Shown piece after piece: positions 26,212 through 40,300 of a DNA stretch of 64,000 bases (position 1 is its first letter; the number at the start of each line of letters is the position of its first letter). The notes beneath the pieces are model-generated. The model was not told the origin of the DNA. It did not search any database and was given only the letters and a program-made list of their open reading frames with translations. Position numbers and translations under genes: made by a program. The stretch covers positions 111,812 through 175,811 of the forward strand of contig JAPYMA010000120.1 of NCBI GenBank assembly GCA_035041965.1, read 5' to 3'. Source of the DNA: Anisakis pegreffii (lineage: Eukaryota; Nematoda; Chromadorea; Rhabditida; Anisakidae).

Positions 26212-28697
26212 ATGGCGGATGTTGAGGTGCTAAAGGACAACGAATTGGAACGAAATATTGGTGGTGTTAAGAGTGAAGACCAAGAAGAGGAACTGATTGA
26301 GGTTATTTCGATCGAATAACTTCAATTTTTCAGGAGTCGGCGCCTAATCGATATCCGATAACGATAAATAAAACGATTTGAATAAAAAATGTGATATTAT
26401 ATACTAAAAACTATCGTTGCTACTTAACATTGCTGATATTTTTAAGCGACCTAAGAACTGGGTAATCGAACGACCTGCTAACACGAATATATTTTGAGTC
26501 GATTATGTTTTTTGAATTTAGTTCTTACTTGATGTCGATAATCTGATTCAATGTTTCTTAAACAGATTGATGCGAATGAAAAAGAGGTTGATTTGACTCG
26601 CCGAAGGATCAATAAGATTGAAGGATTCGACTTTTTGAAATGCATTGAATCGTTGTGTCTTCGATGGAATCTGATCAAAAAAATCGAAAATCTTCAAAAT
26701 CTCACGACTTTAACTGAACTCGACCTCTACGATAATCAAGTTAGCCATATATTGCATTATCGCCAAACTATTCAATGAGATTGTTAATCGCACAATTGTG
26801 GAAAAGTCCGTTGTCATTAGAAAATAGAGTCTGAAATGATATGCTCGTTAATTCTGCAATTCACATAAAGTTTCATTCGATATCCAGTAATTGTTCACAG
26901 CTTTGCGTTAAAACCAGTTGCAATAAATATTTATGCCGATCCGTTGAAAATTCATTATTTTAGTTATGCTCACTACCTCACGGTAAATTTTTCAAAGGCA
27001 ATTTGCACCCCTCAATTCGTTTGTCGTAAAGCAACGATGTATGAGCGATATATTTGTGGTTTTTTTCTACACAAAATTATTTTGTGTTGCTTTCAGATCA
27101 CAAAAGTTGAAAATCTGGAAGCATTAGTGAACTTAGAAGTGTTAGATCTGTCGTTCAATCGAATCACCAAAATCGAAGGACTTTCAACGCTGAGAAATTT
27201 GAAGAAACTGTTTTTCGTACACAACAAGCTTGAAAAAATTGAGGGATTATCAGAGGTTAACAATGTTGTCATTAATAACTGATTTTATTTGTGTTATTAT
27301 CGCCCTAAAACCGATCTGAAATTCATTTCAAAATGTTCCATGGAGTCCCGCCAGTCTGATGACTTGTTAAACCATCAGCTTAGACCTAACAAGACCATCT
27401 TCCTGACGAGACCGTCAGTTAAACCAATTGCCCTACTTATTTGCAGCTAACCGAATTGACGTATTTGGAATTGGGTGATAACCGCATTAAGAAAATCGAG
27501 AATCTGTCGGCAAACAGCAAAATTGAACGTCTCTTCCTCGGGGCAAATCAAATTCGTGAGATCGAAAATCTTGACAATCTCACTTGCATTCAAGTGCTCA
27601 GTCTTCCAGCAAACGCCATTCAAGAAATAAAGGTTTGTGCGGCGTAATTTTCTATCAGAAGCATTCTTGGAGATTCGTTGATTTGCCTATCGTTAGATTT
27701 GAAAAAAAGTGATAGAAAAAGATTTAAGGTGTAAGTTCAAAGGTGTATTTTTTTTCAAAAGATTTTTGAAAAAAAAAGATTTAAGGTGTAAGTTCATGTA
27801 TTTCTTGATTACTGGAACTGGTCTTTTCGGGCAATTATTTTTTGCATTGTAGTCAGTTTTTGCGTACCTTTTGGTCGATACTCAGCTCATTGGATCGCAT
27901 TAGGAGATTCTAAAGCACGTTACTGCCCACTCTGTGAATATTTCAATCGAATTCAATACTTTATACCTCATCAATTCTAATACCGTTCATCATTCAAGCA
28001 TCTCGACAAACTACCAAACCTCCGCGAATTGTATCTGTCGCAAAATGGAGTGCGAAAAATCGAAGGACTCGAGACTTGTGAGAAGCTCGAAATTCTCGAT
28101 CTCAATCACAATCTCTTGACGCGTATCGATGGAGTTCGGCACCTGAAGAATCTCACTGATTTTTGGGCAAGAAGTAATAAGGTGAGAGATCAATACGGTG
28201 AAACCACTGATTTTTGAAAATCGTTTTCACTTACATTAGCGCGAAAATTTTAATCTTCAACTTCGAAATTTTCAGTTAGAAATATTAGATGATGTAGAGG
28301 AGCTTGCTGAACTGCCGCGTCTTGTACTCGTTTATCTTGAGATGAATCCGTTCTCGGACAGTTCAACGTATCGAAGTAAAGTGATTCGTATGTTGCCTCA
28401 GATCAGGAAACTAGACGCTGAATACTGCCGAGTTAGTATCATTTTGCATCAAATACTCGAAACAGCATCTCTCCATCATACGATTGCCATGAATGGAATC
28501 GTCTGCTGAGCGATGCTATCAAAACCGTTTTCACTTCTAACAAATTTCAACGCAGTTTCTCAAAACTCGGACCCATATTACCACTCATAAGATCAGCAAT
28601 TTGAACATTTGCACAATTGTTGTGATGGTGCGTTACAGCTATAATATACCGATGTAATCATGTGAATTTTCAGGGCTTTACGAGCCTCTTTTCGTGA
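26212..28697 (+). CDS. sds-22: SDS22 (PPP1R7), leucine-rich regulator of protein phosphatase 1
   Basis: SDS22 binds the catalytic subunit of protein phosphatase 1 and guides its maturation and mitotic function (known). Exons 26212-26301, 26566-26739, 27097-27255, 27447-27632, 27999-28181, 28276-28431 and probably 28674-28697 are all in phase 0 and give 323 residues, close to the C. elegans and human lengths. Seen: an acidic N-terminus, then about eleven 22-residue repeats such as INKIEGFDFL, LDLYDNQ, LDLSFNRITKIEGL, LFLGANQIREIENL and LYLSQNGVRKIEGL, and an LRR-cap-like RMLPQIRKLDA near the end. Repeats fall on exon boundaries. The final 24-base exon (GFTSLFS, stop) is the least certain part. 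Confidence 0.93.
27721..27797 (+). repeat. Intronic direct repeat GATTTAAGGTGTAAGTTCA
   Basis: The 19-base unit occurs twice, about 57 bases apart, within the fourth sds-22 intron, separated by poly-T and poly-A runs. Likely a small local duplication. Confidence 0.7.
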
Positions 28698-29674
28698 GAT
28701 GAAGCATGTGAGTGAGTCCCTATGCGAAGTGAACAACTATCGCAATTTTGTTTTATTACGATAGTGGAAATGTTGAATAAACTATTCTATGGATTGGTTT
28801 TTTCGTTGATTGTGATGAAGTTCAGAAGTGAACCATTTTGCTCATTTGAGTGCACCGGCACGTTTCGAAGTTATAGATGGTATCGGGTTTCGTTCAATTA
28901 TCAACTGTTATCAAAGAGATTCATTTCGTTCACATGTTTACATGCACTCTACTCAAATCCTCATTTGTAAAAATGCTCAACGAAAAATACAAATTCGATA
29001 GTTTGAGTAGCAACTGTAGAATGTTTTTTCATCCAACGTATATTATTCCTAACAGCTATCATTTCAGTGCTTACTCTTTTCTTCTTTGATTTCTAGACAG
29101 CTATCGTAACTCGTCAATCGTGGAAACGGATTGTCTTCTTGAATTCACCATTTGTTTGTTGATATCAGTTCTGAATATGAATCCGAGCGTTATTGCTTAC
29201 AAACAACAAACATACGACTATTAGTTGAAGGGATAAGCAGCAATTGAAAACAACTTCTTCGTAATCTTTCAGTGTGATCACTCTGTCTTTCACATATTTC
29301 GAATCTTCATTAAACGACATTCAAAACAGTAAGATGAGAGAAAATTTATCGTAAATCAATCCATTGTCATAGCACCATTTGCATTGCATCACACATATCT
29401 CACATATCATTTAACCTCTTCGTTTCACATTCCATATACTTATAAGGAATTTCACAGTACGGGCAAATAAAAGCAGTCAAATTTATGACAATTACGACTC
29501 TAATAAAAAGATATTTTGCATACTTTCAACTAGTGATCACACCAAATCAATGTGATCTAACGAATGCAATAATTTCAGAGTGCAAAAATTTTTTCAGCAA
29601 TATTACAGGAAAGAAAAATCTCTTGAGAAACACGGAGAACTTCATTGGTGGACTGATGCAGTCCTCTTCACCCG
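28698..29674. other. Convergent intergenic region
   Basis: The 3' ends of sds-22 (plus) and the SKP1-like gene (minus) face each other here. The open frames within show no family features. I see no other element. Confidence 0.5.
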
Positions 29675-31418
29675 TTACATTTCGCACCATGCATTCTCCT
29701 CCCTTACCTGCAAAAAATTATTCTTTCGTTCATTACATCAATAATCTTCCACGTACTGTATGTACTGCGATATAGTACAATGGTTCATCTTCAAGAATCA
29801 TTTTGAATGTTCATCGTAACGTCGTACATCACAGATTTGAAAGTTTTGTGGACATCGACGATCATTTGAGAAATGTTCAAAAAGCCCGAACACTCTTTGG
29901 GATTATGATTAGCGTTCATTTCAAAACTACGAGAATTTCGCATTGAGGGTAAATTCGCCTAAATTTCTTCATCGAATTCTCAAACAATATACAAACATTA
30001 GAGGTGTTCATACCTTAGCCTCTTCTTCGGGTGTGAAATCGTTTTCGATATGGAAAAATTCACGTAACTCCTCAACCGTTTTACCCTTGATAAGTGCAGC
30101 AATCTGCTTGCATCCGGCTGCTAACAAATCACTAACGTCCAAATAGTTGGCTGCCTTCAACATCAACTCACTTCAAAAATGATACATATAAACTGTTGGC
30201 AGGTAAAACTCGCCGAACTTCGAAGTTAAAACATTGATAACCATAAGTGGCGCTGATGAACAAATTATATTTCCGAAAACTTAACGAATCTGCTAAATTT
30301 GTTCCACAAATGTTTGTTTTCAATTGCCAGCAAAAAGGTAGGTGCAGCTCTCTCGAAGTGCAGTCAGTCATTCGATCAACCTTCAAATCGCTAGAAATTC
30401 GCGCTGTTGGCTATCGGTGGCTGGCTGACCTGTACAAGTTCGAATAGATCGTTGCAGTTCGGCAGCTCAAGGAAACTGCTTCGCCAACTTTTTTCCTCCT
30501 CAGAGTCAATCGCCGCTTGTGAAAGGTGCACTTGGTGTTCACACCAATCCAACACCTATACTTGAAAAGTCATCAACAATTCTCACAAGAGGGGAATCAA
30601 CAAGATTGGCAAATTATTGCTGACTGATTTGTGCTCACAGTTGTTTGGTATAGCTTTCGAAATGCTTGTTTAGAAGTAAGAAATCGATTGATTCGTTTTA
30701 TGTAATCGACTGACGCTTGACAGCGAACTTCTTCAATAGCGCATCGATTTCGCTGTTTTTCATTTGATTTATCGTTAAGAAATGGAATAGATTGTTGTTA
30801 GCTGATGGCAGAGAGGTTTGGGTTATATGCATTGTTCAAAGGGTGAAAGAGTTCAACAGCATCAGGAACACTCTATTAAATATTCATCAGTCATATTTTA
30901 TTCATCTTATCAATCCCAAAAATCAGTATTTTTATATTCGTACTATTCATCAGCCATATTATTCATGTTTATATTCATTTATATGTGAAACGAATAATGC
31001 ATCAAGAAGTTTATACTTGACGCATTATTCGTTTCAATCGCTCAATTAAATGTTTACTAACAGTAAGTGTGATTGACAACTAAACATGGGATAGTTTATG
31101 GCACAAAAGAACCAACTTTTCTCATAGTTTTAGACGGTAACTGAACAGGTAAATCGAATGCAGGTTGAGAATCATCCACTTGATCAATGAGTAGATCTGT
31201 TAAACGATGTTCATATTAACGTACTGTGCAATAAGCACGCAAATTCGACTGATTGAGTGTTTTTATCAAAGATGAGTAGTGAATACAACACCTGTCAACA
31301 TGTTACGAATCGTTTTCGACTGAGAAATCACGTCCATATCAACACAGATTCTGTCTCCGTCAACAGTGACCAAATTTATTGACCGCTTCTCACTTTGTGT
31401 CACTTCCTCTTTTTCCGA
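29675..31418 (-). CDS. SKP1: Divergent SKP1-like (Skp1-related) protein
   Basis: SKP1 links cullin-1 to F-box proteins in SCF ubiquitin ligases (known). Exons 31418-31292, 31196-31117, 30555-30430, 30166-30014 and 29707-29675 join in phase to about 172 residues. The POZ-like half has [20 protein letters not shown] and VLDWCEHQ. The C-terminal half has [42 protein letters not shown] and [10 protein letters not shown], the hallmark SKP1 tail. The acidic loop is shorter and [12 protein letters not shown] replaces the usual LPNV-ILKK. The start is not resolved: no ATG lies in the first exon, so a small 5' exon is missing. The 30430/30166 junction leaves two or three extra residues relative to the family. 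Confidence 0.85.
30986..31036. repeat. Near-perfect intronic hairpin, 21-bp stem
   Basis: Arms 30986-31006 and 31016-31036 pair at 20 of 21 positions (both begin TGAAACGAATAATGC when read inward, with one A/G difference) around the 9-base loop AAGTTTATA. It lies in a SKP1-like gene intron. It could be a tiny foldback element or a small-RNA hairpin. The pairing does not extend past the arms, which weakens a microRNA reading. Confidence 0.8.
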
Positions 31419-32867
31419 CTTTAATTCAATTCAAAAAAAGACGGCAATCATCAAAACAGTCAATATTCCATCATTTGAAATTAAGTGAAGTCTCATTATT
31501 CGAACAAATTCAGCATTAGAGCAATTTCACTTAATGAACTATATTGAAGTGCGATGTAATACTTAATGCCGTTAAAGTTTCAAACACCTTTTAATACCTT
31601 CATTGCAAATCAAATGAAAGGTGCACTCAACTCAACTGTTCACGACAACCACAACACAAAATCAATGATTATTTCACGTGATGCTCCTAAAACATACATA
31701 TTACTTGAGAAGCGGATGTTACTATGCTAAATTAGTGACGCTTTTGCTAATCTTTGCGCAAATTTTTCATTCTCAACAGCTTCACTGAAACTTTCAGCGG
31801 TTAGAACAATGAACAGTCCGATGGGATTATGACAATGATGAGATCAGATCCATCGTTAAAAATAAGAACTTATGAAACGTTTAATTGAAAATGTGATTAT
31901 TTGCAAACAAGAAGTGACGAAAACAGAACGTTGCAACACAACTACAAGAATGCATTTGATTAACGGACAGTTATCAGCTGTTGGACTGAATAAAATATGG
32001 ATAACAACTACAGAACAACAAAAAGGGCAAACGCACTATTCCAAGCATTCAAACAAATCATGAAATGAGACCGTATTCGAGAACAACTTTTATGTGATGA
32101 TGAATCACTCAATAACAATAGGATGATAATGTCAATAATCACATGAATAAGAATAACGCTAAAAATAAATCAAATAATCAAAACATGAACAAAGAAGTTC
32201 TGTCCTCCACCACAACGCAACATCAGTAGATGAACACATGTACGGCATGTATCGTTCAAAATATAGCAATACCGTTTGTTTTCCACAGTTCGATCAAATG
32301 AACAAAATTCGTTTCATAAAAATGCCACAATTAAAATAACATTCTAACAATTCACATGGTAATATCTTCAAAATAAATGAATAAATAAATCAGTAATATG
32401 AATACAAGTTGATAATGAATGTGTACTGAACGAAACGAACGACGCTTAAATTACGGTAATTTCTTACGCATAATATATGGTGAATCAGCCAATTAAACGA
32501 AATAGGTCAACAATTAATAATAATAATAATAATAACAATAACAACAACAAAAACGATATCAAGACAATAAAACAAAGCAACATAATCGCAAAAGATCCAA
32601 TGTAGCGCGCTTTGTTTGATGTTGAAGGTGATACCAGAGAACTATGAAATAGTTTGTAAGGTAGGATACCGATAGTGTGATACGATTTCATCTCGAAACG
32701 AATACTCGATAAAGTCTCATCAGTAATGACTTATAGTAAGCACAGATGAGCGAGGTTTTAGAATGTTTCATCATGATGGCAATAATAAAGGGAATACGGT
32801 GGATGTTATACAATCATGTCTGGATGCTGATAATGAAGAGGTATTTTGGTGCGTGGGCATCATTCGT
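31419..32867. other. Spacer between SKP1-like and hnRNP F/H-like genes
   Basis: Should contain the SKP1-like promoter, its missing first exon and the hnRNP 3' untranslated region. An (AAT)n/(AAC)n microsatellite lies at about 32515-32553. No further gene seen. Confidence 0.45.
32515..32553 (+). repeat. AAT/AAC microsatellite
   Basis: Pure AAT triplets running into AAC triplets, about 39 bases. Confidence 0.9.
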
Positions 32868-35800
32868 TCACCACGCAGCCTTAACTGACGACGATCCACC
32901 CCAATGACGACTGTAGCCACCTCCAGACTGACGTCCCTCATATTCGTCGTTGTAGTACTGCAAACTCAATCTAGTTGTTTCACCTATATCTCCAGTCTAT
33001 TTAACTAATAAGAGTTTAAATACCAATCGAGATATGCAATTCAACTACCTAAGCTAATTTGAATGACCAATTTACTGTAATAAGCCGTTTTACATGGCTT
33101 AATAATCAACGACAGGATTACTCAGTCCGTGAATCGACGAATTACTACTCATAAAATCAGTTGCACAGAACACCTTCAGAGATTACAAAAATTTATCCTC
33201 GAATTTCAATATGACAATTGCTCAAATAAAACCGTTTCTCAGAATCATGGAATAACAACCCAACAATGAATCAGTAAACGAAAAGAATACCTGTTGTCCA
33301 CTACCGTATCCTATGCTGCTGTAACCGTAATCGTCATCTGAAATCGTTTTATTTAAACAATCAATCGAACAAAGTGAAGATAATTGACAAAAAATTCAAG
33401 CGCGTTTCGTCATGGATACTTTACAAATATTTTCACTGACCGAAAAGCCATAAATTCTTATAATTGTACTTCCATCGAAACCGACTGACTATATCTCCCA
33501 TCAAAATTCGTTCAACTAAATATAAGTGGCCAACTAATAACTGAGAAGCTCGTTACTCGACAAAGATGAAGTTCCCATAAACAAGTGATGAAGAGCGAAA
33601 CCGAATCAAATGCGATATTAATAGAAATCAACCTTCGAATGATGTGTAACCAGATGACCGTGTTAATGGAGACGGTCCAGCCCCTCCAGCCCCCAATCCG
33701 CCTCCAAACCGCCCACCTCCATACGAAGCGCCTACTGCACCACCTGTACCTCCAATTCGACGATACGTTACGTATCGCTGTGGTGGGGGGACGTTAGCTC
33801 CAGAGAACAATTCGATATACCTTTAAAGTTCATACTGTTTATTATGAATCATATGAAAATTCAGTCAACAAATTAATCACCAAATCATAAACTCGATTTG
33901 GAGAATCGCTAAAATCTTCTGTCATAGAAACGAAAGAAATTTCACAAAATATTTCATTGAATGAAACAGATGTGAATAAATCCTGAAGACTGAAACAAGA
34001 AATTATTGTCAAGAGCCAACCTAGTTCCAATACACTTTTTGTTCCGCGATAACGCATCTCTTGCCTCAGCCATTGTTGGAAATATAACATACGCATCACC
34101 GGACGGTCTACGATCATCATTATAACCAAGTCTGATATCGAGACAAGTCAAAGGTTTAAAGAAGTCTTCAATATCGCCCGCATTTGCGTTATATGGCAAG
34201 CCTGCAACCACCATATAAGTATGAATGACAATTTGTAAGAGGAATCAGTCGGTGAATAATATATCAGAAGCTCATTAACAACGACTAATGCTAACGGAAT
34301 ACCCACAGATCAGTATCACGAGTACACTTTTTTCCTAATCACTCGAATTCATGACGGAAACAACCAGTCGAACTGGAAATCCGTACTAACCTCGCAAATA
34401 AACCTTCGTCGAAAGTTCGTCATCGAATTCTGGATCATCACCGTACGCCCCGGCTCCATAACCACCAGCAGCACTACTGCTACCATATCGTGAATATCGA
34501 TCATATGGCAACTCGTATGGACTTGGACGACCCCGACTCACTGGTCCTCGCATTGGACCACCCGCACCATAGCCACCATACCTAAAATATTCAACCATTA
34601 TACAAGCATGTGTTCCCATTTCTTTCCTTCTTCTTCGGTCCGTATGAAAGAAACTCATCCAAAATGCTACTCCACTTGGCTGCTGATTCTTGACGTGAAG
34701 ATAAGCGAACGCACAAAAAAATTGTTCCAACCTCTCTCTGTAGCCACCACCACCACCACCTGCAGTCATCAGGCCGCGTAACGGTATTGGTTCACCCTTC
34801 GGTGGCGGGAATATGCCTCCTCGACCAGCCGTTGCGTTATAATGCGCATTGTCCATCTCATCAATCGAGCTGCGGAACACCTCCACATATCTTAATAAAC
34901 ACAATAAATTTATTCATCCGTTACAAGCAAATCTGATGCGATTCAACAACGTCCAATCCATTCGTTCCACTTCTCTATCCGCAAGACACACTCTTAACAA
35001 AGACATGAAGGCAACTGCAAATATCATTAAATGTGATGAAATTTTAGAAAATACGAAAAGTCTTGACGATATAGGAAAATAACAAACAGATCAACTGAAA
35101 GTGGCGTTTGCTAAAGAAGTTGAAGAGTTCAAGCTGTTGATGTTGAGATTATCGGGCACTGTGAAGATGGACTTAGGTGATGAAGCGAGTCTGATATGAT
35201 GCACCATCATATCTTATCGTTGTGTTTACCGTTATTGTGTTCAGATAAGTTAATCAAGAGGCAAACTTAACGGTAACAAAACAAGTTATCACTTCAACCA
35301 AGTATAATATCATACATCAACTGCAAATTATTCAGTGCCTATCATCGAGCGCAAAAAATCCTCAATTAACTCAGTAAAATTCAAACGCAAAAATTCAGTT
35401 ATGCACTAAAAGATCTCATCTTATCCCGTATCATCATCATACATTTTTACACCACATACCTCGTGCCCATGTTCTTTCTGTTTCGCTCGAGTGCCATCTC
35501 GGCGTGCTGCTTGCTGGCCAAACGTACGAAAGCCTCCCCAGAAGGGCGTCCCCCCGGCTCCTTGTCGATTACCACGTCAGCCACTTCCAAGCCTATATCC
35601 CAACAATAAAACCACCTGTGCACCAATTAAAACCACCACCTCCGGCGGGACTGGATTGATAGACTGGTTAGCAGCCACCTCCCAGCTACCACAAATATGA
35701 AACAGCATATCAAATAATTTTCTCCAGTTAACACCACCAACCTGCCACAGTTACGTAACGCTTAGCCATTTGATAATAAATGCACAAAAAAACTGCCGCT

Positions 35801-37386
35801 CAATTGTGAAAATCAAAAATTATAAATATTATCACCCTACCGCGGTAGTATCAACTTAACCATATTACACTACCACATTACGCTACCTAAGCCACTACAA
35901 AAAAAACGTCTTAACAGACTGGCCAAAAAATCGTACGAATAATTCATCAAGATATCAGCACGCCTCACATCGATTATTCGGAAAAAGAGTCAACGGTCAA
36001 TGGATTTCAATTGTGGTATTAACTGCGCAGACACTACAAATCCCTCATTGTACCATCACAAAACAATACTGTTATCGCAGCTGATGCTGATCGTTTTGTG
36101 ATCATTCTCATATCCTATCAGCTACTCTATCATAAAGCAGCAACCGCTCCATTGACGCAAAAAGCATGAAAAGCTGATGCTCACTAATGACAAATGCGCA
36201 ACGTCAACTAATTCACTTGTGTTCCTATGGCTATTTCTTCACGCATACAAACAGTTTACAAATGGTACTATATTCGAACAAGACTGAGTTCGACTTTGCG
36301 ATACTGCAACCAAAACATCCAAATCGTCGAAGCTGAAAGTGTGAACTCTCCACAAATTGGATGAGTCACATGAAAAACAAACACGTTTGAGCCAGAACAA
36401 TGAGACAAGCGGATTGTTGTCATCGATGAATGAAACTATCAATTAATGAAGTCGAACCGTTGAAGAACTCTTTAATGTCTGCACTTGTAGCGCTGAATGG
36501 AATGCCACGTAAACGCACAACGTAGTTATTTGCAGGTGCCAATCCACTCGCATTCATTTCAGCATTCTTGATGACACCATGACGAAGCATCCAGGTCACT
36601 TCACTCTCACTCACCGAGAACACTTCAAATTATACTATCATTATCACTATCAGAATTTTTATCATAAGATATCACAACTACTTTTACAATCCAATCGTCA
36701 TTATAACACATCATTTACAACTCATAGTAAAGTTTACAAGGCTAACACAGCTGAGCAGATGAAAGAACGCAAGACTTCGAATCAACTTAAAAGTTCATTC
36801 CGCAACTGAAATGACAAATGTTGTGCAATCAATCGTAGATCTAGCAGCATGAACAATTCAATCCACAAACGATTCAAAGTGCATACCTTCAATATATCGA
36901 TTGCTCATTTCTCTTTTATCGAACCTTCTCGCTTCTTCAACCGCCTCCGTATTCAATAGTTCCACATAGCATTCGCCACTCGCACGACCTGTCGCCGTTA
37001 ACGTAAACGTCACACTGCGCACATACAGTCCTGAATCAATCAAAAGTTTAGGAATCAATAACAAATGCATCCATCAATGATCGGAATAAAAGTTGTTATG
37101 ATGATGATCAAAATCGAAAAATAATGAAATTCAAGAGCAATAAATTTAAGATGCGCTTCAACAATTTTTTTCAAAAGCATTCAAAAATTTGTCGTAAACA
37201 ATTGACGGAGTAGCAACGAGAAATCTTGGTCTAGGGTTTGCGCTGGATCTCGACTTTTCGCTGAAATTTTCAGAGCTGAAAGAAAAACAGACAAAATTAA
37301 CCTTCTAAAAAATTGCGGACATCCTCCTCCTTCGCCGAGAATGGCAGACCACGCAACCGCACATAGTTCGACAGCATGTTTTGCAT
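32868..37386 (-). CDS. hrpf-1: hnRNP F/H-type RNA-binding protein (three quasi-RRMs)
   Basis: Nuclear splicing-regulator family that binds G-rich RNA (known). Exons 37386-37302, 37030-36887, 36622-36458, 35592-35460, 34890-34732, 34581-34391, 34201-34021, 33820-33633, 33337-33291 and 32957-32868 join in phase to 460 residues. Quasi-RRM 1 starts YVRLRGLPFSAKEEDV (about residue 7), qRRM2 YVVRLRGIPFSATSADI (about 110) and qRRM3 VYLRGLPYNANAGDI (about 288). Each is followed by ASGE/PSGE/PSGD and R(Y)(I/V)E(V/L)F, the F/H signature. Gly/Tyr/Arg-rich linkers separate qRRM2 from qRRM3 and form the C-terminus (SIGYGSGQQ, YEGRQSGGGYSRHWGG). The closest worm relatives are hrpf-1 and sym-2; I cannot choose firmly between them. 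The ATG follows an acceptor-like TTAG. Confidence 0.92.
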
Positions 37387-40300
37387 GATTACGACAAGAC
37401 CTAACAGATAATCAATCCAATTATTATCATAAACACTCAGTCAATACTTACACGTTGCCTGCGAAACACAACTGAACACCGATGCACATAATAACACTGA
37501 AATCATCGGTCAGCGCCATTCAACATCGCATAATAATATGTCTAATTTATGTTAATCCTGATTCAATGCACATATCCTGAAGTGTTCCTCGAAATATTCG
37601 ATGACCAAAACTTCTCAACAGATACTAAAAACGTGACTGATCGTAATAAGGATTGACAAAGGCTCTCCTTTCATGTCACTACGATCGATAGGATTATTTC
37701 CAACTCAGTGTCTCGCACAAAAACCGCAGAAATCTTCAACGAAAAGCCACTCAGCCAATCGATTAACAACAAACGCACACGCAACGCACTACGTTCAGGT
37801 GCCACTATGCTGATGTTCTGCCAAAATGTCGCACAATCAGTCCAACAATTTTGGATGAATCCTTACTAAACGCAATCATTTGACTGTATCAACAAGGAAT
37901 TATCATACGAATCTGTATTGTCATAATTAAAACAATCAAATTAGTTTCCTTCAACAATAGTAATCTTCCACAAACACTCGATCGGCACTAATGATATAAT
38001 AACAGTCAATGCATTGCACCAAGTACACCCTACTCGCAAAGAACTGGTGAGATGAACACCATCGCCGAAGTGCAGAATAACCGGTGTTGAGTTAATTCAT
38101 TCTCTCTCTGAGCGTAAGTTGGAGTCGAAGCTCGAGCCATAACGCGTAAGCTTAAACCAAATTGCTGCTTAGCTGGACGAGGTTGAATTGCCTCCGAATG
38201 ATTTCTAGAGGTTCCAATCAAGTGTTCCAATCGATGTTCTTTTTTATTGTCCCATAATGATCACAAATGAATGATATCAAACAATCATCACACCACTATT
38301 CACCTTATCAATTACTCTTACAACGATTAAATATCAGAGATAGACATCGTTATGGCGATACTCAATGATTTATTACTCGTAGCAACCATGTTTTTTGAAT
38401 CATCATTTTTGCACACCTTCAAACAGTCCATTTTGAGAGGACACTTCATCAAACAAGAAATCTTTATGTAGATAAGATCAGCATGAGATTGAAAAAACCA
38501 AGAACATGATGTTCAATAAGCTCTCAACACGAACATTTTTCTAATATTCAAAAACGTCTTATCTGATTGTGAAAATGCCGAAAACAGAATAATTAGAAAA
38601 AGAACCTTCTATCATGTCGAAAGAAAACAGTTAAAAAACGATCGATGTGAAAACATACTGTTGTAGTAATTTACAAATGAATGCATACCATCATTTCATG
38701 ATTACAGCACACTCACTAATTTCGTGTATAACATTTTTAAAAACTGACTTTTCTGCAAAAGCAATGCTCCATTTACGAATGTTTAGGCGAATTTTGCATA
38801 GATATGTGATTAGTAGTCGTACTGACAATAAGGTACAAATGCAGTGCATCATTGGAATTTTTTTCGTTAACCATGTATGGGAACAATTGAAGCATGAGTA
38901 CAGCATATCGAAATTTAGTAGAAAGAAAGGATTATCACAATGTATTCACACAATTAACTGCTAATACTTCCTCTAACACTTCTTACGGGCTCAAGTGATA
39001 GTTATATGTAACAGCTTCACTTTTTACCAATGAAAATCTTCTAATCAATCGAATTTTCTCCCTTTTGTTTCATTTGCACAGTCAGACTGTTTATGAATAT
39101 GCGGATACATTCACCAATTTCAAACCACCATTACTGGTCATATTAAAAGTAAGCAATATTGGACACTGGGTAGTATGTTTGGAAATCTTAGGTTTTGACT
39201 GATTGTACTTCAGTTCTACGTACCAATTCCAACATTCATCAGGACCGTTGAGTAACAAAAGTCTCGTCAATCAGAAAAATGCTCATACTGTATTGCTGGT
39301 GAGTAATGTGTAGTTCTAGAGTTGTAGCTAATTCTCAAGAGACATCCCAAGCAGCTGCTCGATATCACTATACCGCTTATTTCTGTGTATTTGATCGCTC
39401 GATCACCATTGGTCAATATATGCTTAATCATAGAGATTCGCTGAAGAATCGTTTTCTAAAGTATACCAGAAGTACCAAAATGCCCTAAGGAAACACGTAT
39501 TTACATTCAGACGATATGATTTTGTATGCTTTAAACATTGGTTTTCAAGCTTCTGCCCAAACATGAAATCATATTCTAAGCGATTCTCATAAAACATTTC
39601 GACCTTCATACCAAACAAAGTGTCACTTTTGTAAAAAGTAGAAGATCGCCTGGCCAAGATGATTCCATTGAGGAGCTGGAGCACTGATGCGATTTTGCTT
39701 GCCTCTTTTCAGCTCAAACGGATTTCTTCAATCTTGCCACTTGGTTTTTACGTTCGATGTTTCGTTCTAAATCGAAAACTGACCCATGAATTCATCTGTG
39801 ATGTGAGTGATGCGAACTGATTAGTGGCCCAATTTAGAAGAGCTACACGTAAATAGAAAACGGAAGAAAAAGGACAGCGATGCCGTTTGATGATTCAAAT
39901 AAATAAAAAAACTACTACAATAGCGTCATGAGAACCACTGAGTTAGCCGTTTTCTTCAGCTTTTCTCCACACTTTTTGCTACCAGTAGAAACTTTCTGCT
40001 GTAAGAAAAGTATGTGAGTTCTCCGCAGATAACGTTTACTTTCAGAGTTAAAGCTAAACCTCTAAAAGTATGCGCTAAACCTGAGTCACTTAATCATGCC
40101 GTATAATTATCTTTAGATACTTGCTCTCCGGTCATCATCGATCAATTTCTACATAACCGAAGGAATTCATTAAACTTCCGTATTGAGGCGGTTTATAAGC
40201 TCACTGTTCGGGTGCTTCGGTAGATGTTTTGTGTCACTCACTTCAAGCAGATCCTGACCGATAGGAAATCTATCAGTATTCTACACCGAAATACTTTGCT

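Noticed and set aside
38647..38964. A 105-codon plus-strand frame
   Set aside because: No domain, signal peptide or splice partner; length is plausible by chance in this window.
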